From Hydrogenophaga borbori (GTDB lineage Bacteria > Pseudomonadota > Gammaproteobacteria > Burkholderiales > Burkholderiaceae_C): a stretch of 64,000 bases of DNA. Below, piece by piece: positions 8,495-17,039 of this stretch (within the stretch, counting starts at the first letter, position 1; the number at the start of each line of letters is the position of its first letter). The position numbers were made by a program, and so were the translations under genes. The notes under the pieces were generated by a model. It was not told the DNA's origin. It did no database searches and worked only from the letters and a program-made list of their open reading frames with translations. Location: contig NZ_QVLS01000003.1 of NCBI RefSeq assembly GCF_003417535.1, positions 124,001 to 188,000 of the forward strand. The letters are read 5' to 3'.

Positions 8495-9433
8495 ATGAGC
8501 CTGCCGCTCTTTGACCCCCGGGATCCTGGCGCCGCGCCCAGGGTCTACGACTGCTTCACCTACGACGGCGAAGACTGCCTGGATCTGAGGCTGCGCGCGC
8601 ATTGGGACCGCGTCGATGTCTTCGTCATCGTCGAGGCCGCGCTGACCTTCGCTGGGCACGCCAAGGCCCTGAGTTTCGACCCGGCGCGCTTCGGCTGGGC
8701 CATGTCCAAGATCCGCTACCTCCCCCTGAGCGAGAACAGCTTCGCGGGCTGCAAGACGGCCTGGGACCGCGAGCGCCGCCAGCGCGATGCCCTGCGCCAG
8801 GGCTATGCCGATGCGGCCGACGGCGACGTGGTGGTCATCGCCGATGTCGACGAGATCCTGCGGCCGGAGAAGATCGGCCCCGTGCCCGCGGGCGAGGTTC
8901 AGGTCTTTGAGCAGCTCATGCTCTATTTCTACTGCGACTACCTCATGATCTCGGAGCCCTTCTGGCGCAAGGCCATCGCCGTCAGTGGCGCCGATGCCCT
9001 GCGCCACACGCCCGAGGACCTGCGCAACGACAAGGCGCTGAGGCAATCGATGCGCGAGGTGGTGATCCCCGACGCCGGCTGGCACTTCAGCTACCTGGGC
9101 GGCATGGAGATGATCGAAAAGAAGCTGGAGCGCTTCTCGCACCAGAACCTCAACAAGCCGAAGTACCGCGATCGCCAGAAGAACCTGGCGCGCCTGTACG
9201 CCGGCAAGGACATCTACCACCGCCCCAAGCAATGGGGTCGCGTGCAGCTCACCGCCGGGCAATGGGCCCCCGAGGTCGTGGAACGCTGGTTTCGGGAGCG
9301 TCCCGAACTGCGCGCGCCCGAGGACATCCGCAGCGCCGGCAGCCTGGCCGCCGTGCTGCGGCGTCAGCGCGAGCGGCCGCGCTGGCGGCGCGCCTGGGAC
9401 AAGCTGCGCCTGCGGATCTGGAACGCCTTCTGA
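8495..9433 (+). CDS. GT17 family glycosyltransferase
   Basis: A 312-residue protein matching glycosyltransferase family 17 (the family of the eukaryotic bisecting GlcNAc transferase, with many bacterial members in surface-glycan loci). It shows VYDCFTYDGEDCLDLRL at the start, FVIVEAALTFAGHAK, AWDRERRQRDAL, and the metal-site motif VVIADVDE (D117, D119, E120). AGWHFSYLGGMEMIEKK and FSHQNLNK follow in the usual order. The ATG at 8495 is 22 bases after the preceding gene. Last gene of the rightward glycan block; the next gene is convergent. Confidence 0.85.
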   Translation: MSLPLFDPRDPGAAPRVYDCFTYDGEDCLDLRLRAHWDRVDVFVIVEAALTFAGHAKALSFDPARFGWAMSKIRYLPLSENSFAGCKTAWDRERRQRDALRQGYADAADGDVVVIADVDEILRPEKIGPVPAGEVQVFEQLMLYFYCDYLMISEPFWRKAIAVSGADALRHTPEDLRNDKALRQSMREVVIPDAGWHFSYLGGMEMIEKKLERFSHQNLNKPKYRDRQKNLARLYAGKDIYHRPKQWGRVQLTAGQWAPEVVERWFRERPELRAPEDIRSAGSLAAVLRRQRERPRWRRAWDKLRLRIWNAF

Positions 9434-9449
9434 GGCCCCACGCCGGCCG

Positions 9450-10307
9450 CTAAGGCCGCCAGCGCGCCAACCCCATCCAGCGGCCCGCCATGCGCGCCAG
9501 CAGGCGCGGCGACCAGGCGATGGCGCGCAACGGCAGCGCCACCGTGGTGCCCAGCAGCACGCTCCAGCGCTGCCGCCGCGCCTGCGCGGGCGAGCGGTGC
9601 TTGGCCGTGTAGATCAGCTTGGACTGCGCGTGGTGGTAGCCGCGCAGGTACTCGCTTTTCCACGGTGCCTTGCCTTTGACGGAGCCGCGCGCGCGGTGCA
9701 CCGCCGCCACGGCGGGCCACACCACCAGCGGGCGCTGGTGCTGGAACAGGCGCAGGCAGAGGTCGTCGTCCTCATAGTAGAGAAAGAAACGCTCGTCGAA
9801 AAAGCCCACGCCCTCGAAACGCTCGAGGCGCAGCAGCATGGCCGCACCGACCACGAAGCCGACGCAGGCCGGCCCTTCGGCGCCGGGCCCGCGCGAGGGC
9901 CACAGGGTGCTGGGCCAGCGGTAGTTCACGTCGGGCCGGCCCGGCGCGCCTTCCAGCTGCGGCGCGACGACGGCGGCCTCGGGCATCGCCTGCGCGGCGC
10001 GCACGAGCTCGCGCAGGCCGTCCGGCGTGACCTCGCAATCGGGGTTGAGCAGGAAGGCGAAGGGCGTCTTCACCCGCGCGATGGCGCGGTTGTTGGCCGT
10101 GCCGAAGCCCAGGTTGCGGCCATGCTCCAGCACCGTGGCGCGCGGCCAGCGCGCGCGCGCCTGCCCGGGCGTGCCGTCGCCACTGCCGTTGTCGGAGATC
10201 ACCACGTGGGGGCAGTGGGCGAGCAGGCCGTCGAGCGCGGGCAGGCAATGGGCGCTGTGGAACGTGACCAGCACCACGGTCACGTCATTGAGCAGATCCT
10301 CAGCCAT
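9450..10307 (-). CDS. GT2 family glycosyltransferase (rhamnosyltransferase-like)
   Basis: A 285-residue GT-A enzyme of family 2. TVVLVTFHSAHCLPALDGLL opens the nucleotide-binding fold, VVISDNGSGDGT is the first Asp motif, and FLLNPDCEVTPDGL carries the metal-binding D-C-E. GFFDERFFLYYEDDDLCLRL is the conserved catalytic ED motif of rhamnosyltransferase-like enzymes. A longer start at 10319 exists, but GAGGG five bases before the ATG at 10307 favours the shorter form. It lies downstream of the phosphohexomutase gene on the same strand, separated by repeat copy B, and probably adds a sugar to O-antigen, core or capsule. Confidence 0.87.
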   Translation of the reverse strand: MAEDLLNDVTVVLVTFHSAHCLPALDGLLAHCPHVVISDNGSGDGTPGQARARWPRATVLEHGRNLGFGTANNRAIARVKTPFAFLLNPDCEVTPDGLRELVRAAQAMPEAAVVAPQLEGAPGRPDVNYRWPSTLWPSRGPGAEGPACVGFVVGAAMLLRLERFEGVGFFDERFFLYYEDDDLCLRLFQHQRPLVVWPAVAAVHRARGSVKGKAPWKSEYLRGYHHAQSKLIYTAKHRSPAQARRQRWSVLLGTTVALPLRAIAWSPRLLARMAGRWMGLARWRP

Positions 10308-10324
10308 GCGTGCCCTCATCGGGA

Positions 10325-10401
10325 AATGCCGCGGAACCGGCTTTGCCGGGCCGCTGGCATTGCCCCCTTGAGGGGGTGGCGCGAAGCGCCGCGGGGGTGT
10401 T
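10325..10401 (-). repeat. Comamonadaceae-type intergenic repeat, copy B
   Basis: A clean copy of the element. On the minus strand it reads ACACCCCCGCGGCGCTTCGC, then CCCCCTCAAGGGGG, then GGCCCGGCAAAGCCGGTTCC. It contains nested palindromes (CGGCGCTTCGCG, CCCCCTCAAGGGGG, CCGGCAAAGCCGG). It occupies the spacer between the hexomutase stop and the GT2 start. Confidence 0.85.
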
Positions 10402-10409
10402 CATATTTG

Positions 10410-11792
10410 TCAATGCGCGCTCGCGCCCACGACGGCGTCGGGCTTGGCCTGCTTCAGCAGGTCCAGCATCGTCGCCTCGATGCGGTGCAGCGCCTCGATC
10501 GTTTGGCCTTCGAAGCGCAGCACCAGCACCGGCGTGGTGTTGGAGGCGCGGATCAGCCCGAAGCCGTCGGGCCAGTCCACACGCACCCCGTCGATGGTGG
10601 AGACCCGCGCCGGCGCCTCGAAGCGCGCCAGGTCCACCAGCGCCTTGACCACCGCGTGCGGCTCGCCCTCGGCGCAGGCCACGTTGAGCTCGGGCGTGCT
10701 GTGGCTGGTGGGCAGGCCGTTGAGCACGGCGTTGGCGTCGGGGTGACGGCTCAGGATCTCCAGCAGGCGCGCGCCCGCGTAGCTGCCGTCGTCGAAGCCG
10801 AACCAGCGCTCCTTGAAGAAGATGTGGCCGCTCATCTCGCCACCGAGCGGGCTGTCCAGCTCCTTCATGCGCGCCTTGATCAGCGAATGGCCGGTCTTGT
10901 AGATGTGCGGCACGCCGCCGGCGGCCTCGATGGCCGGGCCCAGGCGCTGCGAGCACTTGACGTCGTAGACGATGGCGCCGCCCGGCACGCGCGACAGCAC
11001 GTCCCGCGCGAACAGCACCATCTGGCGGTCGGGGAAGATGTTGTGGCCGTCCTTGGTGACGATGCCCAGGCGGTCGCCGTCGCCGTCGAAGGCCAGGCCC
11101 AGCTCGGCGTCGGTCTCGGCCAGGGCGCGGATCACGTCGCGCAGGTTCTCGGGCTTGCTCGGGTCGGGGTGGTGGTGGGGGAAGTTGCCATCGACCTCGC
11201 TGAAGAGCTCGATCACCTCGCAGCCCAGGGCGCGGAACAGCGCGGGCGCCGAGGCGCCGGCCACGCCGTTGCCGCAGTCCACCACGATCTTCATCGGCCG
11301 CGCGAGCTTCACGTCGCCCACGATGCGGTCGCGGTAGGGGCCGGCCACGTTGACGTGGCGCACCCGACCGCCCTCGGCGCGCTCGCCGCCGTCGCGCTCG
11401 ATGAGCTGGCGCAGGGCCTGGATGTCCTCGCCGTAGATGGCCCGGCCGCCCAGCACCATCTTGAAGCCGTTGTAGTCCTTGGGGTTGTGGCTGCCGGTGA
11501 CCTGGATGCCGCTGTGGCACAGCGTGGCGGCGGCGAAGTACAGCATGGGCGTGGTGACCATGCCGACGTCGATGACGTCGATACCGGCCGCCACCAGGCC
11601 GCGGATCAGCGCGGCCGACAGCGCCGGTCCGCTCAACCGCCCGTCGCGGCCCACGGCCACGGTGCGCTCACCCTGGCGGCGCGCCACGGTGCCGAACGCC
11701 AGGCCCAGCGCTTCGGCCACGCGCTCGTCCAGCGTGCTTGGCACCACGCCTCGGACGTCGTAGGCCTTGAAGATGGAGGCGGACACTTGCAT
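10410..11792 (-). CDS. manB: Phosphomannomutase/phosphoglucomutase
   Basis: A 460-residue phosphohexomutase of the AlgC/ManB type that interconverts hexose-6- and hexose-1-phosphates for sugar-nucleotide supply. The phosphoserine loop is TGSHNPKDYNG near residues 96-106, the magnesium loop is FDGDGDRLG near 235-243, and the sugar-binding loop is GGEMSGHIFF. The C-terminal RASNTTPVLVLRFEG is the phosphate-binding domain 4. The ATG at 11792 (MQVSASIFKAYDVRG) with GGGAG upstream is preferred over 11828. It feeds the adjacent glycosyltransferases. Substrate preference between mannose and glucose is not decided. Confidence 0.9.
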   Translation of the reverse strand: MQVSASIFKAYDVRGVVPSTLDERVAEALGLAFGTVARRQGERTVAVGRDGRLSGPALSAALIRGLVAAGIDVIDVGMVTTPMLYFAAATLCHSGIQVTGSHNPKDYNGFKMVLGGRAIYGEDIQALRQLIERDGGERAEGGRVRHVNVAGPYRDRIVGDVKLARPMKIVVDCGNGVAGASAPALFRALGCEVIELFSEVDGNFPHHHPDPSKPENLRDVIRALAETDAELGLAFDGDGDRLGIVTKDGHNIFPDRQMVLFARDVLSRVPGGAIVYDVKCSQRLGPAIEAAGGVPHIYKTGHSLIKARMKELDSPLGGEMSGHIFFKERWFGFDDGSYAGARLLEILSRHPDANAVLNGLPTSHSTPELNVACAEGEPHAVVKALVDLARFEAPARVSTIDGVRVDWPDGFGLIRASNTTPVLVLRFEGQTIEALHRIEATMLDLLKQAKPDAVVGASAH

Positions 11793-11916
11793 GCAGGGGC
11801 TCCCGTGAGGTGATGGCAAAGCGGGCATTGTAGGAAGCGGGGTGCCGGCCCCCTGTTACAGGATCATGTCCGGAAACGGCGGGTCGGCCGGCGCACGCGG
11901 GCCTACCATGGCCGCC

Positions 11917-13440
11917 ATGGACACCCGAACCGCCACCGACGACGACGCCCGCTACCTCGCGCTGTGCGCGCGCGACGCCCGCTTCGACGGCCGCTTCTTC
12001 ACCGGCGTCACCTCCACCGGCATCTACTGCCGCCCGGTCTGCGCGGTGCGCACGCCGCGGCGCGCCAACTGCCGCTTCTTCGACCACGCGGCCCAGGCCG
12101 AGCGCGCGGGCTTTCGCCCCTGCCTGCGCTGCCGCCCCGAGCTGGCCCCGCTGTCGCGTGCCTGGTCGACGCAGGACGCCAGCGAGCTGCTGGTGCAGCA
12201 CGCCAGCCGGCTGCTGGACGACCCCGCCCAGTGGACCGGCGACGACGGCCCCGCCATGCAGCGCCTGGCCGCCCGGCTGGGCGTGAGCGACCGCCACCTG
12301 CGCCGCGTGTTCGAGGCCCGGCTGGGCGTGTCGCCCCTGCAGGTGCTGCACACGCGCCGCCTGCTCGCGGCCAAGCAGCTGCTCACCGACACGCGCCTGA
12401 GCGTGTCCGCCGTGGCCGCCGCCAGCGGCTTCGCCAGCCTTCGCCGATTCAACGCCGCACTGCTGGAGCGCTACGGCCTGAGCCCCACGGCCATGCGCCG
12501 GCGCGGCAGCAGCGGCGAAGCGGGCAGCCAGGCCATCGCTTTGGGGTGGCGTCCGCCGCTGGACGTGGCGCCGCTGCTGGCGTTCCTCGACGCCCGCCGC
12601 CTGCCCGGGGTGGACGCGACCGACCTCGCCGCCGGGCGCTACTGGCGCACGCTGCGCCTGCACACGCCCTCGGGCGCGCACACCGGCTGGTTCGGCCTGC
12701 GCTTCGAGCCCGAGCGCCACCGCGTCTGGCTGCACGCCAGCGACGGCCTGCTGCCCGCCCTGCCCACGCTGATCTGGCGCGTGCGCGCGCTGTGCGACCT
12801 GGACGCCGACCCGCACGCCATCGAGGCCGTGCTGGGCACGCACTTCCCCGGTGGCGCCGGCCTGCGCGTGCTCGGCGCCATCGACGGCTTCGAGCTCGCG
12901 GTGCGCGCCGTGCTGGGCCAGCAGGTCACAGTGGCCGCCGCGCGCACCCTGGCAGGGCGGCTGGTGGCGCGCTTCGGCGAGCCGCTGGACACCCCCGACC
13001 CGGCGCTCAACCGCCTCTTCCCCACGCCCCAGGCGCTGGCCGAGGCCAGCGGCGAGGGCCTCGGCACGCTGGGCATCGTGCGCCAGCGCCAGGTCGCCAT
13101 CCAGGCGCTGGCGCGCGCCGTGGCCGACGGCGCACTGGACCTGGGCCCGCACGCCGATCTGGCCGCCACCACGCGCGCGCTCACCGCCCTGCCAGGCATC
13201 GGCGCCTGGACGGCCCAATACATCGCCATGCGCGCGCTGCGCTGGCCCGACGCCTGGCCCGCGGCCGACATCGCCCTGCACAACACCCTGGGCCTGAGCG
13301 GGACGCCGCGCGAGCGCGAACGCGCCTGCGAGGCCCTGGCCCGGGCCTGGCAGCCCTGGCGCAGCTACGCCGTGCTGCGCGCCTGGGCCGGCCTCTACCG
13401 CGCGGCCCCTCCCCCCACCCCCGCCACGGATTCGCCATGA
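11917..13440 (+). CDS. alkA: Ada-type sensor fused to AlkA DNA-3-methyladenine glycosylase II
   Basis: A 507-residue three-part DNA alkylation repair protein. Residues 1-80 are the Ada zinc domain with C38, C42, C69 and C72, the same numbers as E. coli Ada. That supports the ATG at 11917 (ATG 11908 is the alternative). C38 would accept methyl from phosphotriesters. Residues 85-190 are an AraC-type double helix-turn-helix (LGVSDRHLRRVFEARLG, SVSAVAAASGFASLRRFNAA). Residues 205-500 are the AlkA glycosylase with the helix-hairpin-helix LPGIGAWTAQYIAMRAL and the catalytic Asp in PAADIAL. It probably excises methylated bases and activates its own operon. ogt overlaps its stop codon. Confidence 0.9.
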   Translation: MDTRTATDDDARYLALCARDARFDGRFFTGVTSTGIYCRPVCAVRTPRRANCRFFDHAAQAERAGFRPCLRCRPELAPLSRAWSTQDASELLVQHASRLLDDPAQWTGDDGPAMQRLAARLGVSDRHLRRVFEARLGVSPLQVLHTRRLLAAKQLLTDTRLSVSAVAAASGFASLRRFNAALLERYGLSPTAMRRRGSSGEAGSQAIALGWRPPLDVAPLLAFLDARRLPGVDATDLAAGRYWRTLRLHTPSGAHTGWFGLRFEPERHRVWLHASDGLLPALPTLIWRVRALCDLDADPHAIEAVLGTHFPGGAGLRVLGAIDGFELAVRAVLGQQVTVAAARTLAGRLVARFGEPLDTPDPALNRLFPTPQALAEASGEGLGTLGIVRQRQVAIQALARAVADGALDLGPHADLAATTRALTALPGIGAWTAQYIAMRALRWPDAWPAADIALHNTLGLSGTPRERERACEALARAWQPWRSYAVLRAWAGLYRAAPPPTPATDSP

Positions 13441-13973
13441 AACTGCCCCACACCCTCATCCAGACCACCATCGCCACCCCCCTGGGCCCCCTGCGACTGG
13501 CCGCCACCGAACACGCCCTGGCCGGCGCCTGGTTCCACGACCAGCGCTACGCGCCCGAGCCGGCCCTGGTCGCGTCGTGGCGGCCCGACCCCCACCACCC
13601 TGTGCTGCGCGAGGCGGCCCACCAGCTCGCCGACCACTTCGCCGCGCGGCGACTGGCCTTCGACCTGCCGCTCGACCTGTCCTTCGGCACGCCCTTCCAG
13701 ACCGCCGTCTGGCGGGCGCTGTGCGCCATCCCGGCCGGCCACACGCTGAGCTATGGCGAACTCGCCCGCCGGCTGGACGCACCGAACGCCGTGCGCGCCG
13801 TCGGCGCGGCCGTGGGCCGCAACCCGCTCAGCGTCGTGGTGCCCTGCCACCGGGTGCTGGGCGCGCGCGGCGGGCTCACCGGCTATGCTGGCGGACTGCC
13901 GCGCAAACAGGCCCTGCTGCGGCTCGAAGCCACCGGGCGGCCTGCCCCCCTACCCATCCCCATGCCCGCATGA
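13437..13973 (+). CDS. ogt: Methylated-DNA-protein cysteine methyltransferase
   Basis: A 178-residue suicide enzyme that transfers methyl from O6-methylguanine to its own cysteine. The active site is PCHRV with C137. The preceding helix-turn-helix recognition region is AIPAGHTLSYGELARRLDAPNAVRAVG and the downstream GGLTGYAGGLPRKQALLRLE is canonical. The start overlaps the stop of the Ada/AlkA gene (ATGA), so the two repair proteins are made together. The sensor half of Ada sits in the upstream protein and this one supplies the O6 repair half: a split version of the Ada response. Confidence 0.93.
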   Translation: MKLPHTLIQTTIATPLGPLRLAATEHALAGAWFHDQRYAPEPALVASWRPDPHHPVLREAAHQLADHFAARRLAFDLPLDLSFGTPFQTAVWRALCAIPAGHTLSYGELARRLDAPNAVRAVGAAVGRNPLSVVVPCHRVLGARGGLTGYAGGLPRKQALLRLEATGRPAPLPIPMPA

Positions 13974-14884
13974 CCCCCCTGCTGCTGCTCGAATTCGTCG
14001 CGCTCGCCGCCCTCTGGGGCGCGTCCTTCCTGTTCATGCGCCTGGGCGCTGCCGAGTTCGGGCCCGTGCCCACGGCGGGCCTTCGCGTGGGCATCGCGGC
14101 CTTGTGCCTGCTGCCCATGTTCCTGAAGGCCGCCGTCTGGGCCGACTTCCGCGCGCGCTGGCGGCCCATCCTGCTGGTGGGCCTTCTCAATTCCGGCCTG
14201 CCCTTCCTGCTGTTTTCGTTCGCGGTGCTGCACATCCCCACGGGCGTCTCGGCCATCCTGAATGCCACGGTGCCGCTCACCGGCGCGCTGGTGGCCTGGC
14301 TCTGGCTGAAGGACCGACCGGGTGGCTCGCGTATCCTGGGGCTGGTGATCGGTTTCGTCGGCGTCACGCTGCTGGTGCTGGGCAAGTCGGGCGTGGACGC
14401 GCGCGGCGCGACCAGCGCGCAAGGCTCGGTCATGTCGCTGGTGGCCATGGGCGCCTGCCTGCTGGCCACGCTCTGCTACGGTATTGCCGCCAGCTTCACC
14501 AAGCGTTACCTGTCGGGCGTGGACCCGCTGGCCTCGGCCAGCGGCAGCCAGATCGGCGCGGCGCTGGCGCTGGCCCTGCCCATGGCCTGGCTCTGGCCCT
14601 CGCAGCCGGTGAGCGCAGGCGCCTGGACGGCCGTGGTGGCGCTGGCCGTGCTGTGCACCTCCATTGCTTACATCCTTTACTTCCACCTCATCGAACGCGC
14701 CGGGCCAGCCAAGGCCCTCACCGTGACGTTCCTGATCCCGGTGTTCGCCCTGGTCTACGGCGCGGTGTTCCTGGGCGAAATGGTGAGCGCCTGGATGGTG
14801 GGTTGCGGCCTGGTCATCGTGTGCGGCACGGCGCTGTCGACGGGCTTGGTGAAGGTGCGAGCGCTCGAACGCCAGGCACCCTGA
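13970..14884 (+). CDS. EamA/DMT family transporter
   Basis: A 304-residue inner-membrane protein with ten predicted hydrophobic helices in two EamA repeats (residues 1-145 and 155-290). The first repeat starts LLEFVALAALWGASFLFMRLG, and the second carries the typical AYILYFHLIERAGPAKA segment. Drug/metabolite transporters of this type export amino acids, nucleosides or other small metabolites. The substrate here is unknown. ATGA overlap with ogt suggests it belongs to the alkylation-repair transcript, at least by position. Confidence 0.88.
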   Translation: MTPLLLLEFVALAALWGASFLFMRLGAAEFGPVPTAGLRVGIAALCLLPMFLKAAVWADFRARWRPILLVGLLNSGLPFLLFSFAVLHIPTGVSAILNATVPLTGALVAWLWLKDRPGGSRILGLVIGFVGVTLLVLGKSGVDARGATSAQGSVMSLVAMGACLLATLCYGIAASFTKRYLSGVDPLASASGSQIGAALALALPMAWLWPSQPVSAGAWTAVVALAVLCTSIAYILYFHLIERAGPAKALTVTFLIPVFALVYGAVFLGEMVSAWMVGCGLVIVCGTALSTGLVKVRALERQAP

Positions 14885-14890
14885 GGGCGG

Positions 14891-15358
14891 CTAGAGGCAA
14901 TGCGGCCCTATGATTTTTTCCGCCACCCTGGTGAGCACCCCGATGCCGAAGGCACCGGCCAGGCTCCCGGCCACCCGCCCGGCAATCGCGCCCGGATCCA
15001 GTTCACCGTTCAGGATCAGAGGCACCCCCAGGAAAACGAACGCCGCCGTACCTGCCACGGCCCCCGCGGCCACGCCTGCGCCCCCCCTCAGCCGCTCGCA
15101 CCACCCGCCCGGCCCTTCGGCGCCCACGTCCAGCGGCGCCTCGGGCAGCGCAGGGCGATTCAACTTGGTCTGAACCTGCACCACCAGCTCTGGCACCGGC
15201 TCGCCCGTGTCTTGCGGCTCAGTCCCCGGCGGCTCCGTCTCCAAGCGGGTTTGGCGCTGATCGTCCAAGCCGTCCCCTGGCACGGAACCGCCCGGCCATG
15301 AAGCGCTCAGGTCCGACGGCACCTTGCGCCGGCCGGCAGCCTTGCTGGCTGATTGCAT
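14891..15358 (-). CDS. Small two-helix membrane protein in type III chaperone-like cassette
   Basis: A 155-residue protein not recognised as a known family. The first 100 residues are Pro/Glu/Gly-rich and probably disordered. The C-terminal third holds two glycine/alanine-rich hydrophobic segments (GAGVAAGAVAGTAAFVFLG and AGRVAGSLAGAFGIGVLT) flanking a short loop with NGELDPG. GGGAG stands about eight bases before the ATG at 15358, against the longer start at 15499. It is the last gene of a leftward cassette headed by a SycD-like chaperone. Together with the similar gene upstream it could be a chaperone client that inserts into membranes, but that is inference. Confidence 0.6.
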   Translation of the reverse strand: MQSASKAAGRRKVPSDLSASWPGGSVPGDGLDDQRQTRLETEPPGTEPQDTGEPVPELVVQVQTKLNRPALPEAPLDVGAEGPGGWCERLRGGAGVAAGAVAGTAAFVFLGVPLILNGELDPGAIAGRVAGSLAGAFGIGVLTRVAEKIIGPHCL

Positions 15359-15413
15359 GAAATGACTCCCAAAAAAATGAAGCTGCTGGTGTGCACGCCT
15401 TGCGGAGGGTCCT

Positions 15414-15926
15414 TCAGCAGAAGCTGTGAGGGGCCTGGGGCGTCCACTCGTTGAACTGGTACTCGTACATCGCTCTGGCCGCGCCAACGGCGGCCGCACC
15501 CAGCGGGATGCCCGTGCACAGGGACGCCGGCAGGTGCTGGACCAGAAAGAGATCGTGGTCGTCGTAGAAACCCAGGTAAGCGATCAGTGCGGCCATGCCC
15601 GGGCCGACAAGGCCGCCGAACAGCATCGCCTTGGCGATGTTTGTCCAGGATCGATGGCCCGCCGCCGCTTCAGAGTCGGTGCTGGAATCGGAACTGGCCT
15701 CGGCGTCGGACCCCAGGGCCCGCGGTGACCGCGCGACGCTCTGCACCGCGGCGGCGATGGCCTCCGGTTGCACGTCGGTTCGCGCGGCAGCGGGGCAGAG
15801 CGCCGAGGGCTCTGGGGGGTCGACATCCATTGACGCCGCGTCCTCCAGGGCCGGGCCTGCGGAGACCGCGACCGGCGAGCGGGACCGGCCCGTGTTGGTC
15901 GGAATGGACTGTGTTTTGGCTTGCAT
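15414..15926 (-). CDS. Small two-helix membrane protein, second member of the cassette
   Basis: A 170-residue protein of unknown family. The N-terminus MQAKTQSIPTNTGRSRSPVA is Ser/Thr/Asn/Gln-rich, the composition seen in type III secretion signals. Residues 30-90 are acidic and Ser-rich (SDAEASSDSSTDSEAAAG). The C-terminal third has two hydrophobic stretches, AMLFGGLVGPGMAALIAYLGF and the region around LCTGIPLGAAAVGAARAMY. The architecture matches its neighbour at 14891. The ATG at 15926 lacks a clear ribosome site; a TTG at 16028, directly after the chaperone stop, would add 34 residues. Confidence 0.55.
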   Translation of the reverse strand: MQAKTQSIPTNTGRSRSPVAVSAGPALEDAASMDVDPPEPSALCPAAARTDVQPEAIAAAVQSVARSPRALGSDAEASSDSSTDSEAAAGHRSWTNIAKAMLFGGLVGPGMAALIAYLGFYDDHDLFLVQHLPASLCTGIPLGAAAVGAARAMYEYQFNEWTPQAPHSFC

Positions 15927-16028
15927 GGGGGCTGATGAAGAAACGACGCCATGGGCACCACCCTGGCGAGAAGGGCCGGCACAAGCCGGCGAAACGCGTT
16001 GCACGGGCGCGAAGCACGCCCCCCCCAA

Positions 16029-16553
16029 CTAGCTCAAGCGCCGCGACCGCGCCATCGCCTCGGACTGCAAATGGTGGTATCGCTCGTCGCAGCGGCCCAG
16101 CGCCACGGCGTGCTCATAGGCCTGTTGGGCCGACTCGGTCTCGCCCAGCGCGGCGCAGCACTCGCCCATGCGGAAGGCCGACGGCGCGTGGGTGGCGTCC
16201 TGGCCGAGGGCCAGCAGGTACATCACCGCCGCTTCGCGGTAGCGCTGGCGCTTCTGCAGGCACAGGCCCGCGAGGTAGCTGTACTTGACCGAGTGCGCCT
16301 CGTGCGCGACCAGGGCCAGGCTCACGGGCAGGGCGCGCTCGTGGTCGCCGGCCTCGTAGAGCTGCATCGCCACCGCGTACAGGGCCTCGTAGTCTTCATG
16401 GTTCATGCCACGCAGGTCACCCGGGCTGTGGCCGGACTGCAGCGCGTCCGCGCAGTGTTCGAGCAGGGTTCCCATGCCGGCCAGGGATTGGCAGGAAGCG
16501 GCGATCGCGCCTTCGATGACGGGATCGGGGTGGGCGGGAAGCGAATGGATCAT
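16029..16553 (-). CDS. SycD/LcrH-type type III secretion chaperone (TPR)
   Basis: A 174-residue soluble protein resembling class II translocator chaperones (SycD, LcrH, IpgC, CesD). After a variable N-terminus the segment EALYAVAMQLYEAGDHERALPV begins three tetratricopeptide repeats (about residues 56-160). They include HSVKYSYLAGLCLQKRQRYREAA and APSAFRMGECCAALGETESAQ, the order and spacing of that family. Such chaperones bind hydrophobic translocators in the cytoplasm before secretion. The ATG overlaps the stop of the 92-residue gene upstream (ATGA). No secretion apparatus genes occur in the window. A plain TPR protein is the alternative. Confidence 0.72.
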   Translation of the reverse strand: MIHSLPAHPDPVIEGAIAASCQSLAGMGTLLEHCADALQSGHSPGDLRGMNHEDYEALYAVAMQLYEAGDHERALPVSLALVAHEAHSVKYSYLAGLCLQKRQRYREAAVMYLLALGQDATHAPSAFRMGECCAALGETESAQQAYEHAVALGRCDERYHHLQSEAMARSRRLS

Positions 16554-16828
16554 GGTTGTTGCCCCACCGAGCCGTCGGTCGTGGACGCCGTGTAGGCCAT
16601 GTCCAGGCTCAGCCCGTCCCGCCCGAAGCGCACGGCGCCCAACCCGGACTGGGTCCGCAGCACGGCGTCCACCGCCTGCACTCCACCCGCCTGGGGTTCG
16701 GTGCCCGGAGCATGGCGGGGTGGTGGGTGGCTGTCGGCGCCAGCCACGGCCCGCGCCGTGGTCGGTGTATCGGTGAAGACCGGGCCATGCCCGAAGGCCC
16801 CCTTGACCGCGTGGGTGAATGCCTGCAT
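16550..16828 (-). CDS. Small protein heading the chaperone cassette
   Basis: A 92-residue protein of unknown family. It starts MQAFTHAVKGAFGHGPVF after a near-perfect ribosome site (AGGAGG six bases upstream), the strongest in the area. The middle is Pro/His/Ala-rich and the C-terminus is polar with QSGLGAVRFGRDGLSLD. It shares the MQ start with the two membrane-type genes downstream. The stop overlaps the chaperone start, so production is coupled. It could be another secreted client or a co-chaperone; nothing decides this. Confidence 0.55.
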   Translation of the reverse strand: MQAFTHAVKGAFGHGPVFTDTPTTARAVAGADSHPPPRHAPGTEPQAGGVQAVDAVLRTQSGLGAVRFGRDGLSLDMAYTASTTDGSVGQQP

Positions 16829-16962
16829 GAAACCCTCCTGAAGGTGTGACAGCCATCGCCGAAGCACGGTGCCACGGCGCGCTCGCCGGCAGCCGGGCGA
16901 ACGGCGTCTGAGTGGCGCCGCGCCGACCGAGGTTCGGGGCACGGCACCCCCATCAGGCAAAC

Positions 16963-16993
16963 ATAAAAAAGGCCTCCACGGTGTGGAGGCCTT
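16963..16993 (-). terminator. Rho-independent terminator after cphA
   Basis: On the minus strand an 11-base perfect stem AAGGCCTCCAC/GTGGAGGCCTT with a three-base loop is followed by TTTTATGT. It ends the cyanophycin synthetase transcript and separates it from the chaperone cassette, which therefore needs its own promoter in 16829-16960. Confidence 0.88.
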
Positions 16994-17039
16994 GCGTGCG
17001 GCACCGCTCGGGCGCGCGATCTGGTCAGAACCCTCGGTT

